NCBI RefSeq assembly: GCF_004614235.1
Contig: NZ_SPVH01000002.1
Span: 1-64,000 of the forward strand
DNA length: 64,000 bases
Origin: Brevundimonas intermedia
GTDB lineage: Bacteria > Pseudomonadota > Alphaproteobacteria > Caulobacterales > Caulobacteraceae
Direction of reading: 5' to 3'
A program made the position numbers and the translations under genes. Below are positions 33,630 through 42,558 of the stretch, piece by piece. The stretch's first letter is position 1, and every line of letters starts with the position of its first letter. The notes beneath the pieces are model-generated. The model saw only the letters and a program-made list of their open reading frames with translations. It made no database searches and was not told the origin of the DNA.

Positions 33630-34451
33630 ATGAGCCTGCGTTTCCTGATCCCCGCCTTTACGCTCCTGCTGCTGGCGGGGCCTGTAGAGGCGCAGGTCGG
33701 GGCGGATCTGAACATCTCGCCCAAGCGCGTCGTGTTCGGCCCGGGCGAGCGCAGCGCTACCGTCTACATCTTCAACCAGGGCGACAGCGAAGCCACCTAC
33801 ACCGTCGAGACCGTCGACCGGCTCATGCTGGCTGACGGCCAGATCGTCGCCGCCGCCGACCGGCCGGAGATCGCGGTCAACTCGGCCAGCGACTTGGTTC
33901 AGTATACGCCGCGTCGCATCACCTTGCAGCCACGCGAAAGCCAGGCCATCCGCGTGCGGGCCCGGCCCGGCGGGGACGCGGGCGAATACCGCACCCACCT
34001 GACCGTGACCGCCTTGCCGTCCGAAGACACCGGCTTCACCGTTCAACAGGCGACACAGCCGGGCGGCGGCGAGGTGTCGTTGCAGGTCGTGGCCCTGTTC
34101 AGCGTCAGCATTCCCGTCATCGTGCGCGACGGTCCTGCCGACGCACGCGCAGCGATCGAGAACCCCGCCATCGTGCAGGAGGGAGAGGCGCGCCTGCTGT
34201 CGCTCGACCTGGTTCGGCTGGGCGCCAGCTCGGTCTATGGCGATGTCGAAATCCTGTCGGGTCAAGGCGCCGACGCCAAGATCATCACCGCCGTGCGCGG
34301 CGTCGCCGTCTATCCCGAGGTCGCCCGACGCACGATGGTCGCCGCGCTTCCGGCCGGGATTGGCGCAGGCCAAGTCTTGACGGTCATCTATCGCGACGAC
34401 GACACGCACAAGGGCGAGGTCTTGGCGATGACGACCCTCGTCGCTCCGTGA
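33630..34451 (+). CDS. PapD-like periplasmic pilus chaperone
   Basis: A 273-residue protein if begun at ATG 33630, where a clean signal peptide starts (MSLRFLIPAFTLLLLAGPVE). An upstream ATG at 33528 would add 34 residues, so the start is uncertain. The first Ig-like domain contains ISPKRVVFGPGERSATVYIFNQG and ITLQPRESQAIRVRARPG, the G1-strand chaperone pattern; a second domain follows. It should hold subunits in the periplasm by donor-strand complementation and deliver them to the usher. Its stop overlaps the usher's GTG start (GTGA). Confidence 0.82.
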   Translation: MSLRFLIPAFTLLLLAGPVEAQVGADLNISPKRVVFGPGERSATVYIFNQGDSEATYTVETVDRLMLADGQIVAAADRPEIAVNSASDLVQYTPRRITLQPRESQAIRVRARPGGDAGEYRTHLTVTALPSEDTGFTVQQATQPGGGEVSLQVVALFSVSIPVIVRDGPADARAAIENPAIVQEGEARLLSLDLVRLGASSVYGDVEILSGQGADAKIITAVRGVAVYPEVARRTMVAALPAGIGAGQVLTVIYRDDDTHKGEVLAMTTLVAP

Positions 34452-37165
34452 TCACCGCCCGCTCAGCCGGCGCTGCCGCGGTTGCGCTCGCGGCCGCCAT
34501 GGGCTCGTCGGACGCGTTCGCCCAAACCCTGGTGCGCAATCTGGTGATCGCCGCCGATCCCCAGCCTTTCAGCGCCGACGACCTGCTTTGGATGGAGGTG
34601 CGCGCCGGCGACCTGCAACTGGCTGATTCGATGAATATTTATGCCTCCCGTTCGGGCGTCTTCGTCCCTCTGGGCGAGTTCTCGCGCGTGCTGGAGCTGG
34701 CCGTCGGCGTGTTCCCTGGCCAACGCCGGGCCGAAGGCTGGGTGCTGTCGCCAGACCGGCGCCTGGTCGTCGATCTGGCGACACGCCAGGCGACGCTGCA
34801 GGGGCGCATCATTCCCTTCAGCACGGACCAGGCCGCCATCTACGACGGCGACCTCTATGTCCGCGCAGACCTGCTGGAACAACTGCTGCCGGTTCGGATC
34901 AAGGCCGATGCCAGCGCCCAGGTGCTGGCCCTGACGGCGACCGAGGCCCTGCCCTTTCAGCAGCGGGCCGAACGCGACCAGCGTCGCGCCAGCGCCGTGG
35001 GCGACCCGCAGGACGAAGAGACTCGGCTGGCGACGCCCTATCGCCTGTTCACCGCCCCGTCTTTCGACGTCAACATCGGCGGCCAACTGGCGCGTGACGG
35101 GGTCGATCAGGCTAACCGCTATGATGTCCGCGCCGCCGGCGACCTGCTGCATGCTGGACTAGAGGCCTATGCCGGATCCGATGACGACGGCCGCATAAGC
35201 GATGCTCGCGTGACCCTCAGTCGCAAGGATCCCTACGGCCGGGCCCTGGGGCCCTTGGGCGGGACGCGGGCGGGCGTGGGCGACATCTTCACCCCGTCCA
35301 TGGCCATCGGCGCCGCCAGCTATGCGGGACGCGGCCTCTATTATACTTCCGCGCCGCTGGAGAATCTGGACCTTGCCACGCCGCTGAACCTGCGCGGTGA
35401 ACTGGCGCTGGGCGAGGATGTCGAACTGTATGTCAACGAGGTGCTGCAGCGCGCCCAGACCTCGCCGGTGCAAGGGCGCTATGAATTTCTGGATGTGCCA
35501 CTGGCGTTCGGACTGAACACGCTGCGCCTGGTCTTTTACGGCTCCCAAGGCCAGCGCCGCGAGGTGGTGCGACGCATCAACTTCGGAACGGGCCAGGTCG
35601 AGGCCGGCCGGTTCGTCCTGCGCCTCGGCGCGGCCGAACAGGGGCTGACGGTCTTCGATGTCGGCGGCGGCGAGACCCCGATGATGGCCGAGGCTGGCGC
35701 CGCGCGCCTGGTGGCCTTGGCCGACTATGGGCTGTCCCCCGGCCTGACACTGAGCGCCGGCGCCGCCCGCTATCGGCCCCAGGGTCAGGCGACCCGCACC
35801 CTGGGCAGCTTCGGTCTACGCGGATCCCTGGGCGCCGTGGCGGCCCAGGTCGATGCGGCCTTCGACGATCAGGGCGGGCGAGGCGTCACCCTGGGCGCAG
35901 CGGCGCGGCCGTTTGGCGTCTCTATCGTCGGCCGCCATTCGGAATATGTCGGCGACTTTATCGACGAGACTCGACAGTTGGGCGTCAGCGACCAGGCGCC
36001 GCTGGCCCGCGCCACCGACCTGCGGCTGGACGGTCAGGTATCGGGTCCCCGAGGACTGGCCGTGCCGCTGTCGTTCAACGTGCGCCGGCTTCAGCGCGCG
36101 GACGATAGTCTGACGACCAATGCCGAACTGCGGGCCTCGGCGCCTATAGGCCGCTATTACGCCTCCAGCAGCGTCGTCTATGAGGCCGAAAAGACCGCCT
36201 TGGCCAGCCGCCGTCGCTGGCTGGGCGCCAGCGATGTCACCACCTTAATCTCAGCCCGGCTGCAGGCGCGTGCGGGCGTGTCGTATGAACTGTCGCCGGA
36301 TCCGGGCGTCGATACCGCCTATGCGACCGTGGACTGGCAAATCAGCGACGCCAACGCCCTGCGCCTCGGCGTCGTGCGCGCCATCGGCCCCCGGCCGGCG
36401 ACCAGCTTCCAGGCCTCGAACCTGTGGCGCGCGCGGCGTTTCGATCTGGCGCTGAACGTCGCCTATGAGACCGAGCGCAAGGACTGGCGCATCGGTCTGC
36501 AACTGGGCTTCGGCTTCGGTTATGATCCGCTTGAGCGTCGCTACGAGATGACCCGACCGGGCGTAGCCGGTGGTGGCGCCGTAGCGGTCAACGCCTGGAT
36601 CGACGCCAACGGCGACGGTCTGCGCCAGCGGGACGAACAGGGCGTCGGCGGCTTGGTCGTGGACACGCCTGCCGGCGCCGAGGTGACCGACGAGGCCGGT
36701 CGCGTCTTCGCCACCGGCCTCGGGGACGCCGCCGTTGCACGTATCCGCCTGAACGACGAGGCGATCGACGATCCCTTCCTGGTCGGCGGCGCCGGCGTTA
36801 TCGAGATCGTGCCCCGCGCCGGCCGGACCCTCGTCATCGACCGGCCTATGGCGCGCAGCGCCGAGGTTGAACTGACCGCCCTGTTCATACGCGAGGACGG
36901 CGCAGCGCGTCCGCTGGCGGCGCTGGACGTCGAACTGGTCGCCGAGCGCGGCGGCCAAGCGATCCGGGCGCGCAGCGACCACGCCGGCGTCCTGTTTTTC
37001 GAAGGCGTCCCGCCCGGCGCCTATGCCCTACGCCTCCAGACGGATCAGGCCCGAACGCAGGGCATGAGCCTGGCGGCGCCGGTGACCCTGTTTGTGCCGG
37101 CTGACGGCGGCTTTGTTCGCGGCGGCGAGGTGCGTGTGCGCCTAGGCCAGGACGGTCAGCCATGA
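34448..37165 (+). CDS. Outer-membrane usher for a chaperone-usher pilus
   Basis: A 905-residue protein from GTG 34448 with a signal peptide ending AFAQ. The N-terminal part (residues about 30-170) is a beta-rich periplasmic domain, and residues about 200-680 show the alternating pattern of a 24-strand barrel (PLGGTRAGVGDIFTPSMAIG, GRGLYYTSAPLENLDLATPL). VELYVNEVLQRAQTSPVQGR resembles the usher plug neighbourhood. The C-terminus has carboxypeptidase-regulatory-like beta domains (AWIDANGDGLRQRDEQGVGG; AGVLFFEGVPPGAYALRLQ). It belongs to the broad usher superfamily but not to the best-known FimD/PapC group. It overlaps the chaperone and next small gene by 4 bases each. Confidence 0.82.
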   Translation: MITARSAGAAAVALAAAMGSSDAFAQTLVRNLVIAADPQPFSADDLLWMEVRAGDLQLADSMNIYASRSGVFVPLGEFSRVLELAVGVFPGQRRAEGWVLSPDRRLVVDLATRQATLQGRIIPFSTDQAAIYDGDLYVRADLLEQLLPVRIKADASAQVLALTATEALPFQQRAERDQRRASAVGDPQDEETRLATPYRLFTAPSFDVNIGGQLARDGVDQANRYDVRAAGDLLHAGLEAYAGSDDDGRISDARVTLSRKDPYGRALGPLGGTRAGVGDIFTPSMAIGAASYAGRGLYYTSAPLENLDLATPLNLRGELALGEDVELYVNEVLQRAQTSPVQGRYEFLDVPLAFGLNTLRLVFYGSQGQRREVVRRINFGTGQVEAGRFVLRLGAAEQGLTVFDVGGGETPMMAEAGAARLVALADYGLSPGLTLSAGAARYRPQGQATRTLGSFGLRGSLGAVAAQVDAAFDDQGGRGVTLGAAARPFGVSIVGRHSEYVGDFIDETRQLGVSDQAPLARATDLRLDGQVSGPRGLAVPLSFNVRRLQRADDSLTTNAELRASAPIGRYYASSSVVYEAEKTALASRRRWLGASDVTTLISARLQARAGVSYELSPDPGVDTAYATVDWQISDANALRLGVVRAIGPRPATSFQASNLWRARRFDLALNVAYETERKDWRIGLQLGFGFGYDPLERRYEMTRPGVAGGGAVAVNAWIDANGDGLRQRDEQGVGGLVVDTPAGAEVTDEAGRVFATGLGDAAVARIRLNDEAIDDPFLVGGAGVIEIVPRAGRTLVIDRPMARSAEVELTALFIREDGAARPLAALDVELVAERGGQAIRARSDHAGVLFFEGVPPGAYALRLQTDQARTQGMSLAAPVTLFVPADGGFVRGGEVRVRLGQDGQP

Positions 37166-37701
37166 ACCGTATCCTGACCGCCTTGGTCGCGATCGGCATC
37201 CTGATGGCCGCGCCTCTGGCGGCGCAGGCCCAGGCGACGGTCACGCGGTCGCCCGCTACCGCGCCCGCCCTGGGTACGACAATCCGGGGCGCTGCGACGA
37301 CGGTCTTCGGCATCTCGGCCACAGGAACTGTGACCCGCATCTCCGGCAACGCCATCCGCCTGTCCAGTGCGTCGGTGACAACGCCGACCCTGACCATCAA
37401 CTGCGGTCTGCTGAACCTGTCGGGCCTGTGCGCCGTGCGCTATGTGCGGGTCACGATCACGCCGGTCGCCGGGTCAGGACCCGCCACCATATCGAAACTG
37501 CGCGTCGGCTCTCTGTCGGGCGCCAGCTATCGCAGCGGTTCTGCACCATCCGAAGGAGCCAGCTTGGTGTTCGACCTGAATCCGCTGGGCCTGCTCAGCA
37601 GCGCCACCCTGCGGTTGGGCATGGACGTGACCCTGGCCGCCAACGCAGCCAGCGGAAACCACAGCTACGACTACATCGTCACCGTGGCCCTGGTTCAATG
37701 A
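37162..37701 (+). CDS. Small exported protein, probable pilus subunit
   Basis: A 179-residue protein with a signal peptide ending QAQA and a beta-rich mature part (TTVFGISATGTVTRISGNAI, YVRVTITPVAGSGPATI) that ends in the strand-like YDYIVTVALVQ. Two cysteines (INCGLLNLSGLCAVRY) could form a disulphide. It overlaps the usher stop and the next gene start by 4 bases. Size, export and position make it a minor or tip pilus component; no named family was recognised. Confidence 0.65.
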   Translation: MNRILTALVAIGILMAAPLAAQAQATVTRSPATAPALGTTIRGAATTVFGISATGTVTRISGNAIRLSSASVTTPTLTINCGLLNLSGLCAVRYVRVTITPVAGSGPATISKLRVGSLSGASYRSGSAPSEGASLVFDLNPLGLLSSATLRLGMDVTLAANAASGNHSYDYIVTVALVQ

Positions 37702-38159
37702 TCGCTCGTCTCGCCTTGATCGCATCTCTGATCGCCCCTTTGGTCGCGGCGCCGGCCTTCGCCCAGACAGCGCGGGGCTCGCTGGAGGTGCAGCGCAGCC
37801 TGAGCGTCGCGGCCGTCCACGTCAGGTCGATTCAGCCGGACACCTTGTCGGCGTCGCTATCGGTCGTGTCTGATGCGAGCCGCCCCGATGCGCCGTCGGT
37901 CGTGATGGTCCGTGGCGATCCGGGGCGCGTCTATCGCATCCGCGTACCGGAAACCCTGATCTCGGATCAGGGTGTTTCGATCGTGGAGGATGTCCAGATC
38001 TGGAGCGCCAATACCGGCGATGTCTCGACCGTGCGCGTGTCCCACATGGATGCGGACGGTCGCGATCTGTTGCGTATTACGGGGCGGCTGCGACAACAGG
38101 GGCCGGCTTCGGATGGCGCCGTCCTGACCGCCCTGCCCCTGACCATCGACTACGAATAG
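37698..38159 (+). CDS. Small exported protein, probable pilus subunit
   Basis: A 153-residue protein from ATG 37698 (overlapping the previous stop), with a signal peptide ending AFAQ. The domain runs GSLEVQRSLSVAAVHVRSIQ to VLTALPLTIDYE, similar in layout to the first gene of this operon (an N-terminal beta strand after the signal and a hydrophobic closing strand). It is probably another DUF4402-like subunit. Its TAG stop abuts the stop of the oppositely oriented Hpt gene with no bases between, so the two transcripts must overlap at their 3' ends. Confidence 0.62.
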   Translation: MIARLALIASLIAPLVAAPAFAQTARGSLEVQRSLSVAAVHVRSIQPDTLSASLSVVSDASRPDAPSVVMVRGDPGRVYRIRVPETLISDQGVSIVEDVQIWSANTGDVSTVRVSHMDADGRDLLRITGRLRQQGPASDGAVLTALPLTIDYE

Positions 38160-38429
38160 TCAGATTCCGTCGATGGCGGACACCAGCGCATCGACCTCTT
38201 CCTCGCGGGGAACCTCACCTGCGGCGAAGCGCCCATCCACCGCCAAGGCCGCTGCTCCGATTTCGACGAAGCCAAAGATGCCCGCGGCGCCCGCCAGGCC
38301 GTGGGCCAGATGCTCGACGTCCTGAAGCCCTTCCGCGCCTTTTGCCCAGGCCAGACGGATGGCCAACGCCTCTTCTTTCGCCTTCTTGCGAAATTGGTCG
38401 CGCAGTTTGGCCAGAGGATCGACGGTCAA
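38160..38429 (-). CDS. Histidine phosphotransfer (Hpt) domain protein
   Basis: An 89-residue stand-alone Hpt protein. VEHLAHGLAGAAGIFGF (residues 38-54) carries the phospho-accepting histidine, most likely His43 in the AHxLxG context. It should carry phosphate between the hybrid kinase encoded upstream and a response regulator. It overlaps the receiver gene by 4 bases and is the last gene of the kinase-receiver-Hpt unit, ending exactly against the pilus operon. Confidence 0.82.
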   Translation of the reverse strand: MTVDPLAKLRDQFRKKAKEEALAIRLAWAKGAEGLQDVEHLAHGLAGAAGIFGFVEIGAAALAVDGRFAAGEVPREEEVDALVSAIDGI

Positions 38430-38809
38430 GCGCGGGCTTCGGCCAGAAGATCCCGGACCTGACTGGCCAGGGTCATTGGGTCGAACGGCTTGGTGATGAC
38501 GCCGATCGCCCCCAGGGCCTTGAAACGATCGATCTCTCCGGACTGTGCGCGCGCAGTCATGAAGATGACCGGCGTTGCGTCCAGCCCCTCCATCCGGCGC
38601 AGCGCCGCCAGTACGCCGGGTCCATCAAGCTGCGGCATCATGACATCCAGCAGGATGACGTCGGGACGTGCGCCCGCCGACAGCTGCTCCAGCGCGGCTT
38701 CGCCGGACGCCATGCTGGTCAGGCTGATATCGGGGTCGAGCTCCAGCGCCATGGCCGCCACCTCGCGGATGTCGGGCTCATCATCGACGTGCATCAGGGT
38801 GATCGGCAT
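38426..38809 (-). CDS. Single-domain CheY-like response regulator
   Basis: A 127-residue receiver without an output domain: MHVDDEPD (Asp9/Asp10), phospho-acceptor Asp55 in ILLDVMMPQLDG, Thr in IFMTARAQ and Lys107 in VITKPFDP. It lies 14 bases after the hybrid kinase and overlaps the Hpt gene. Such receivers serve as phosphate relays or sinks, or act by protein contact. Here it is likely part of the phosphorelay next to the pilus genes. Confidence 0.88.
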   Translation of the reverse strand: MPITLMHVDDEPDIREVAAMALELDPDISLTSMASGEAALEQLSAGARPDVILLDVMMPQLDGPGVLAALRRMEGLDATPVIFMTARAQSGEIDRFKALGAIGVITKPFDPMTLASQVRDLLAEARA

Positions 38810-38823
38810 GGCGGCTCCAGTGC

Positions 38824-41319
38824 TCAGTTGCGAACGTCCTTGTGGGTGAGACGCCGAACCGTGCGGGCCAGGTGCGCCAGCGAGGTGCGCGATTTCACCA
38901 GCACGGCTTCGACCCTTTCGCCCAGCGCGGCGTCCATCTCCTGGGCAGAATAGACGACGACGGGAATCGATCCGCCCGCATCGTCTCCCAACTCTTTCAG
39001 AAGCTCCAGACCCGACCCGTCCGGCAGGCCGAGGTCCAGGATCACCAGATCGGGACGCGCGATGGCCAAGGCGCGGCGCGCATCGGCCAGGCTGCCCGCC
39101 CCCGACATTTCCGCCACCCCCGCCAGGGTCGAAGCCGTCACCTGGAGGATATCCGGATCGTCGTCCACATGAAGGATCGAGGGGCGGCGCGTCTCCAGCC
39201 GATCCAGGATCGAAGCGACGGCCGATCTCAGCCGGCTCTGATCGAACGGCTTCTCCAGCCAGTCCAGCACCTCCAACAAACGTCCACGCGCCTTGCCGCC
39301 CGCCACGTCCGCCGACACCACGACGACCGGCAGATCCCGTGTCGCCGCATGGCCCCGCAAGGCGCGAATCAGACCGATCCCGTCCGCATCGGGCAGTTGC
39401 AGATCGACCAGAACGGCCGCGTAACGCTCCTGCCGAACCACGTCGAGCGCCCCGCGCGCCGTGGCGACGACATGGGCCTCGAACCCATCCTGCTCCAGCA
39501 TGACGCGGAGCACCTCGGCGGCGTCGGGATCATCCTCGACGATCAGCAGTCTAGGGCCAGTTCCGGGGACTGAATCGGAAACCCCCATGGCCAACGGGAG
39601 GTCCAGATGGAAGGTCGCTCCCTCGCCGGGTGTCGATTCGAACCACAGCCGCCCTCCGTGTCGTTCCGCGATCTCGCGGGCGATGGCCAGGCCCAGCCCG
39701 GTCCCGCCACGCTGGCGGGTGTCTGACCCATCGGCCTGAGCGAATTTGGTGAAGATGCGCGCGCGGAAGGCGTCGGGGATGCCCGGCCCATGGTCGCGCA
39801 CGCTCAGCCGTGCAATCCGCGCCTCGGGCACGACGCTGACCTCGACCACCCCGCCCGAGGGCGAGAACTTGGCTGCATTGGACAGCAGATTGACCACCAC
39901 CTGCACCAGCCGATCGGCGTCACCGCTGACCGGCGCCTCGGCCCCCTCGCTTAGCGTCAGGCTGACCCCCAGACTGTCGGCGAGGCCCCGCACGCTGTCC
40001 AGCGAGAGCAGCGCAATGTCGCGCAGGTCCAGCGACGCCAGATCCAGTGTCATCTGACCCGACTCGATCTTCTCCACATCCAGGATGTCGTTGATAAGCC
40101 GAACCAGCCGCTGGCTGTTGGAATGAGCGATGCCGATCAACCGACCCGCCTTCTCAGGCAGCACGCCTCCCGCCCCCCCGACCAGCAAGCCCAAAGACCC
40201 CGCGATCGAGGTCAAGGGCGTCCTCAGCTCGTGACTGACGGTAGAAACGAACTGCTGCTTCATCTCCTCCACGCGACGGCGTTCCGAAATATCGCGGATC
40301 ACCGCCACCAGATGCACGCCCGTCGGCAGGGTCATCGGGCTCAAGGCCACATCCACGGGGAAGGTCGTGCCATCACGCCGGCGGGCGGTGAGCTCACGCA
40401 CCACGCCCTGCTCGAAATCTTCGCGATTGGCGCCGATGCGGGTCAGAAAGGCTGTTTCTCCATCGCCGGCCAAGTCCATCAAAACCGAAACATCGCGACG
40501 CCCCAGTTCCGGCGCGGTCCAGCCGAACATGCGCGTCGCCGCTGTGTTCAGCGTTTCGATGCTGCCGCTGGGATTCAACGTCAGGATGGCGTCGATGGCG
40601 CTGTCGAAAATAGCCGTCTGACGCGCGGCCGTCGCTTGCACCGCGTCGAGCAGCACGCGGCGCGTCCGGACATAACGCCAGACCAGAAAACCGCTCGACG
40701 CGACCACCGCGATCAGCAGCAGAAACACGCCTGCTACCAAACGTTCGGTCATACGGCTGCGGGCATCTGCGCGCCGCGTCACATCAGAAAGCGCTTGGGC
40801 GTCGACAGCCACCATCCGGTCGACGGCGACGCGAATATCGTCCATCGCCGCCTTGCCCGCACCGTTGGAGACCGCGTCGAGCCCGGCCTCGCGACCCTGG
40901 GTGTCGTGCGCCAGGATCCCCGCCCGCATCGTCGCCTGTTTGCGGGCGATCAGGGTCTCCAGCCAGGCCAGATTGGCCGCCTGTTCGGGATTGTCGCGAT
41001 AGAGCGCCTTCAGGCGCGGCAGTTCGGCCCCCAGCGCACGAGCCGCGCTGTCATAGGGCTCCAGATAGCTGACCCGCCCCGTGATCACATAGCCCCGCTG
41101 GCCCGTCTCGGCGTCCTGCATCGACGAGAAGATTTGCAGCAACTGGGCGCGGGCCACGTGGGATCGCTCGACCTCGGCTCGCAATGCGCGCGCGCGATCA
41201 AACTCAAGCCGAAGCTCTATTCCGACAAAGGCCAGCCCCAGCAAGACGGCGATGCCCACTGCGGCTAGTAGGAGATGTTGAAACCGCCGGGGGATTGCGG
41301 GGCGCTTCGGGTTCGGCAC
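38824..41319 (-). CDS. Hybrid sensor histidine kinase with CHASE3, PAS and two receiver domains
   Basis: An 831-residue membrane kinase. Membrane segments lie near residues 15-33 and 190-210 and bracket a CHASE3-like sensor (DAETGQRGYVITGRVSYLEPYD). A PAS domain follows (FDSAIDAILTLNPSGSIETL), then HisKA with STVSHELRTPLTSIAG and a HATPase domain with VNLLSNAAKFSPSGG, DHGPGIP and GTGLGLAI. Receiver 1 (about 590-700) has VEDDPD and LVDLQLPDADG; receiver 2 (about 715-831) has HVDDDPD and LVILDLGLPDGSG. With the separate receiver and Hpt genes behind it, it forms a multistep phosphorelay, most simply controlling the adjacent pilus operon. Confidence 0.92.
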   Translation of the reverse strand: MPNPKRPAIPRRFQHLLLAAVGIAVLLGLAFVGIELRLEFDRARALRAEVERSHVARAQLLQIFSSMQDAETGQRGYVITGRVSYLEPYDSAARALGAELPRLKALYRDNPEQAANLAWLETLIARKQATMRAGILAHDTQGREAGLDAVSNGAGKAAMDDIRVAVDRMVAVDAQALSDVTRRADARSRMTERLVAGVFLLLIAVVASSGFLVWRYVRTRRVLLDAVQATAARQTAIFDSAIDAILTLNPSGSIETLNTAATRMFGWTAPELGRRDVSVLMDLAGDGETAFLTRIGANREDFEQGVVRELTARRRDGTTFPVDVALSPMTLPTGVHLVAVIRDISERRRVEEMKQQFVSTVSHELRTPLTSIAGSLGLLVGGAGGVLPEKAGRLIGIAHSNSQRLVRLINDILDVEKIESGQMTLDLASLDLRDIALLSLDSVRGLADSLGVSLTLSEGAEAPVSGDADRLVQVVVNLLSNAAKFSPSGGVVEVSVVPEARIARLSVRDHGPGIPDAFRARIFTKFAQADGSDTRQRGGTGLGLAIAREIAERHGGRLWFESTPGEGATFHLDLPLAMGVSDSVPGTGPRLLIVEDDPDAAEVLRVMLEQDGFEAHVVATARGALDVVRQERYAAVLVDLQLPDADGIGLIRALRGHAATRDLPVVVVSADVAGGKARGRLLEVLDWLEKPFDQSRLRSAVASILDRLETRRPSILHVDDDPDILQVTASTLAGVAEMSGAGSLADARRALAIARPDLVILDLGLPDGSGLELLKELGDDAGGSIPVVVYSAQEMDAALGERVEAVLVKSRTSLAHLARTVRRLTHKDVRN

Positions 41320-41713
41320 GCGATGTCTCCGGTTCAGGTCGGACGGTACCCTACCCGATCACGACGCGCGTCTTTTGCGCCGAACGATGCAGTCAGGCTC
41401 CCACGATCTGAGCCGCGGGACAACCTTCCAGGAGAGGTTGCCTGCCAGGGGTTCCACTCGGCCAGCTGGGCATGGATGACACCCCGCTGGTCTATGCGCG
41501 ATATCGGGCGATCAGGAACGATCGAAAGCCGCTGACCATCCCAAAAGCAGTTGGCGCAATGACTGTCCATTTTCGGCCGTGGCGTTCACTGTCCAGCGGA
41601 CGCCAGCACATGGTCTCGCGTCAACACACTCGCCTCATTCGGCGACAGGAGGGTCCGCGTTGGGCCGATCCAGCGGGGCCGTGGCTCCATGGTCGGAAAG
41701 CGGACATTCGCCG
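41320..41713. other. Intergenic region, possible left edge of the genomic island
   Basis: 394 bases between the kinase start and the winged-helix gene. The kinase promoter must lie within its first part. From about 41540 on, words such as GTCCATTTTCGG and AAAGCGGACATTCG appear, like those in 31945-31983. No gene is convincing, and no copy of the tRNA-Ser 3' end (the expected left attachment site) was found here by eye. Confidence 0.45.
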
Positions 41714-42454
41714 ATGAGCCGCCTCCTCGATCCCGAGAACTTCGTCGCCGAGAAGTTCGCCTGGCATCAGCGGATCTCGCATGACCCCGCCGTCTCCCCG
41801 GCCGCCAAATCGATCGTGGGTCTACTCATGCACGATCTAAACCCTTGCGTTGGCGGCTCGTGGCGAGGTCAGGACAGCATGGCCGCCAGTCTCGGCTTAA
41901 GCGACAGGCACGTTCGACGTCTGCTTAAGCAACTCGAAGCCGCCGCCTATTTGCAGATCGAAGTCCGTAAGGGACGCAGCCGAACCAACATCTACCGCGC
42001 CACCCTGCCCGACGAAGCGGCCGACGCGCTTCAAAAGCGGACATCCGCGACCGATCAAATCGAAGAAAAGCGGACATCGGCGGCCGTTCAAACGCCGAAA
42101 AACCGGACTCCTGCGTCACGAAAACCGGACATGGGCGTCCGACAATCCCTTTACGAACCCATTAATAAAATTCGCGCCGCCGAAAACCGACAACCGAGCG
42201 GCGGTGCCCGGCCCCCGGCGTGTGTCACCCCGTTCGCGCAAGCCGACGTCCGCCAAGCGGTCGTGCAGATCGCAGGGGAAGACGCGGCGGTAAGCTACCT
42301 CGATCGCGCGATGTGGGAGCCCGACCAACGGCGCATCCTTTGCACCAGCCCTATGGCCTTTACCCGACTAAAGGAACGCGTTGGCCAGCCGCTGGCGGCA
42401 AGCGGCATATCTATCGCGCTCCAGCCCCGAGAAACCCAGCAGCTGGCGGCCTGA
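41714..42454 (+). CDS. Winged-helix DNA-binding protein of mobile-element type
   Basis: A 246-residue protein from ATG 41714. Residues about 15-90 form a helix-turn-helix domain (AVSPAAKSIVGLLMHDL, GGSWRGQDSMAASLGLSDRHVRRLLKQLEAAAYLQIEVRK), similar to replication-initiation or phage-replication N-terminal domains found on integrated elements. A low-complexity charged linker with repeated KRTSA-type segments (residues about 105-145) follows, then a C-terminal domain (ADVRQAVVQIAGEDAAVSYLDRAMW). It lies at the left side of the island, so it may be a relic replication or transfer regulator. No precise family could be named. Confidence 0.65.
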   Translation: MSRLLDPENFVAEKFAWHQRISHDPAVSPAAKSIVGLLMHDLNPCVGGSWRGQDSMAASLGLSDRHVRRLLKQLEAAAYLQIEVRKGRSRTNIYRATLPDEAADALQKRTSATDQIEEKRTSAAVQTPKNRTPASRKPDMGVRQSLYEPINKIRAAENRQPSGGARPPACVTPFAQADVRQAVVQIAGEDAAVSYLDRAMWEPDQRRILCTSPMAFTRLKERVGQPLAASGISIALQPRETQQLAA

Positions 42455-42558
42455 TCGAATGGGCGCGGCAAAACCGCCGTCACCGCATTAGTCGCGGCGA
42501 TTAGGACTTTTCCTTGCGGCGAATAGCCTAAACATTCACCGCAGAAAGTGCGGCCAAT

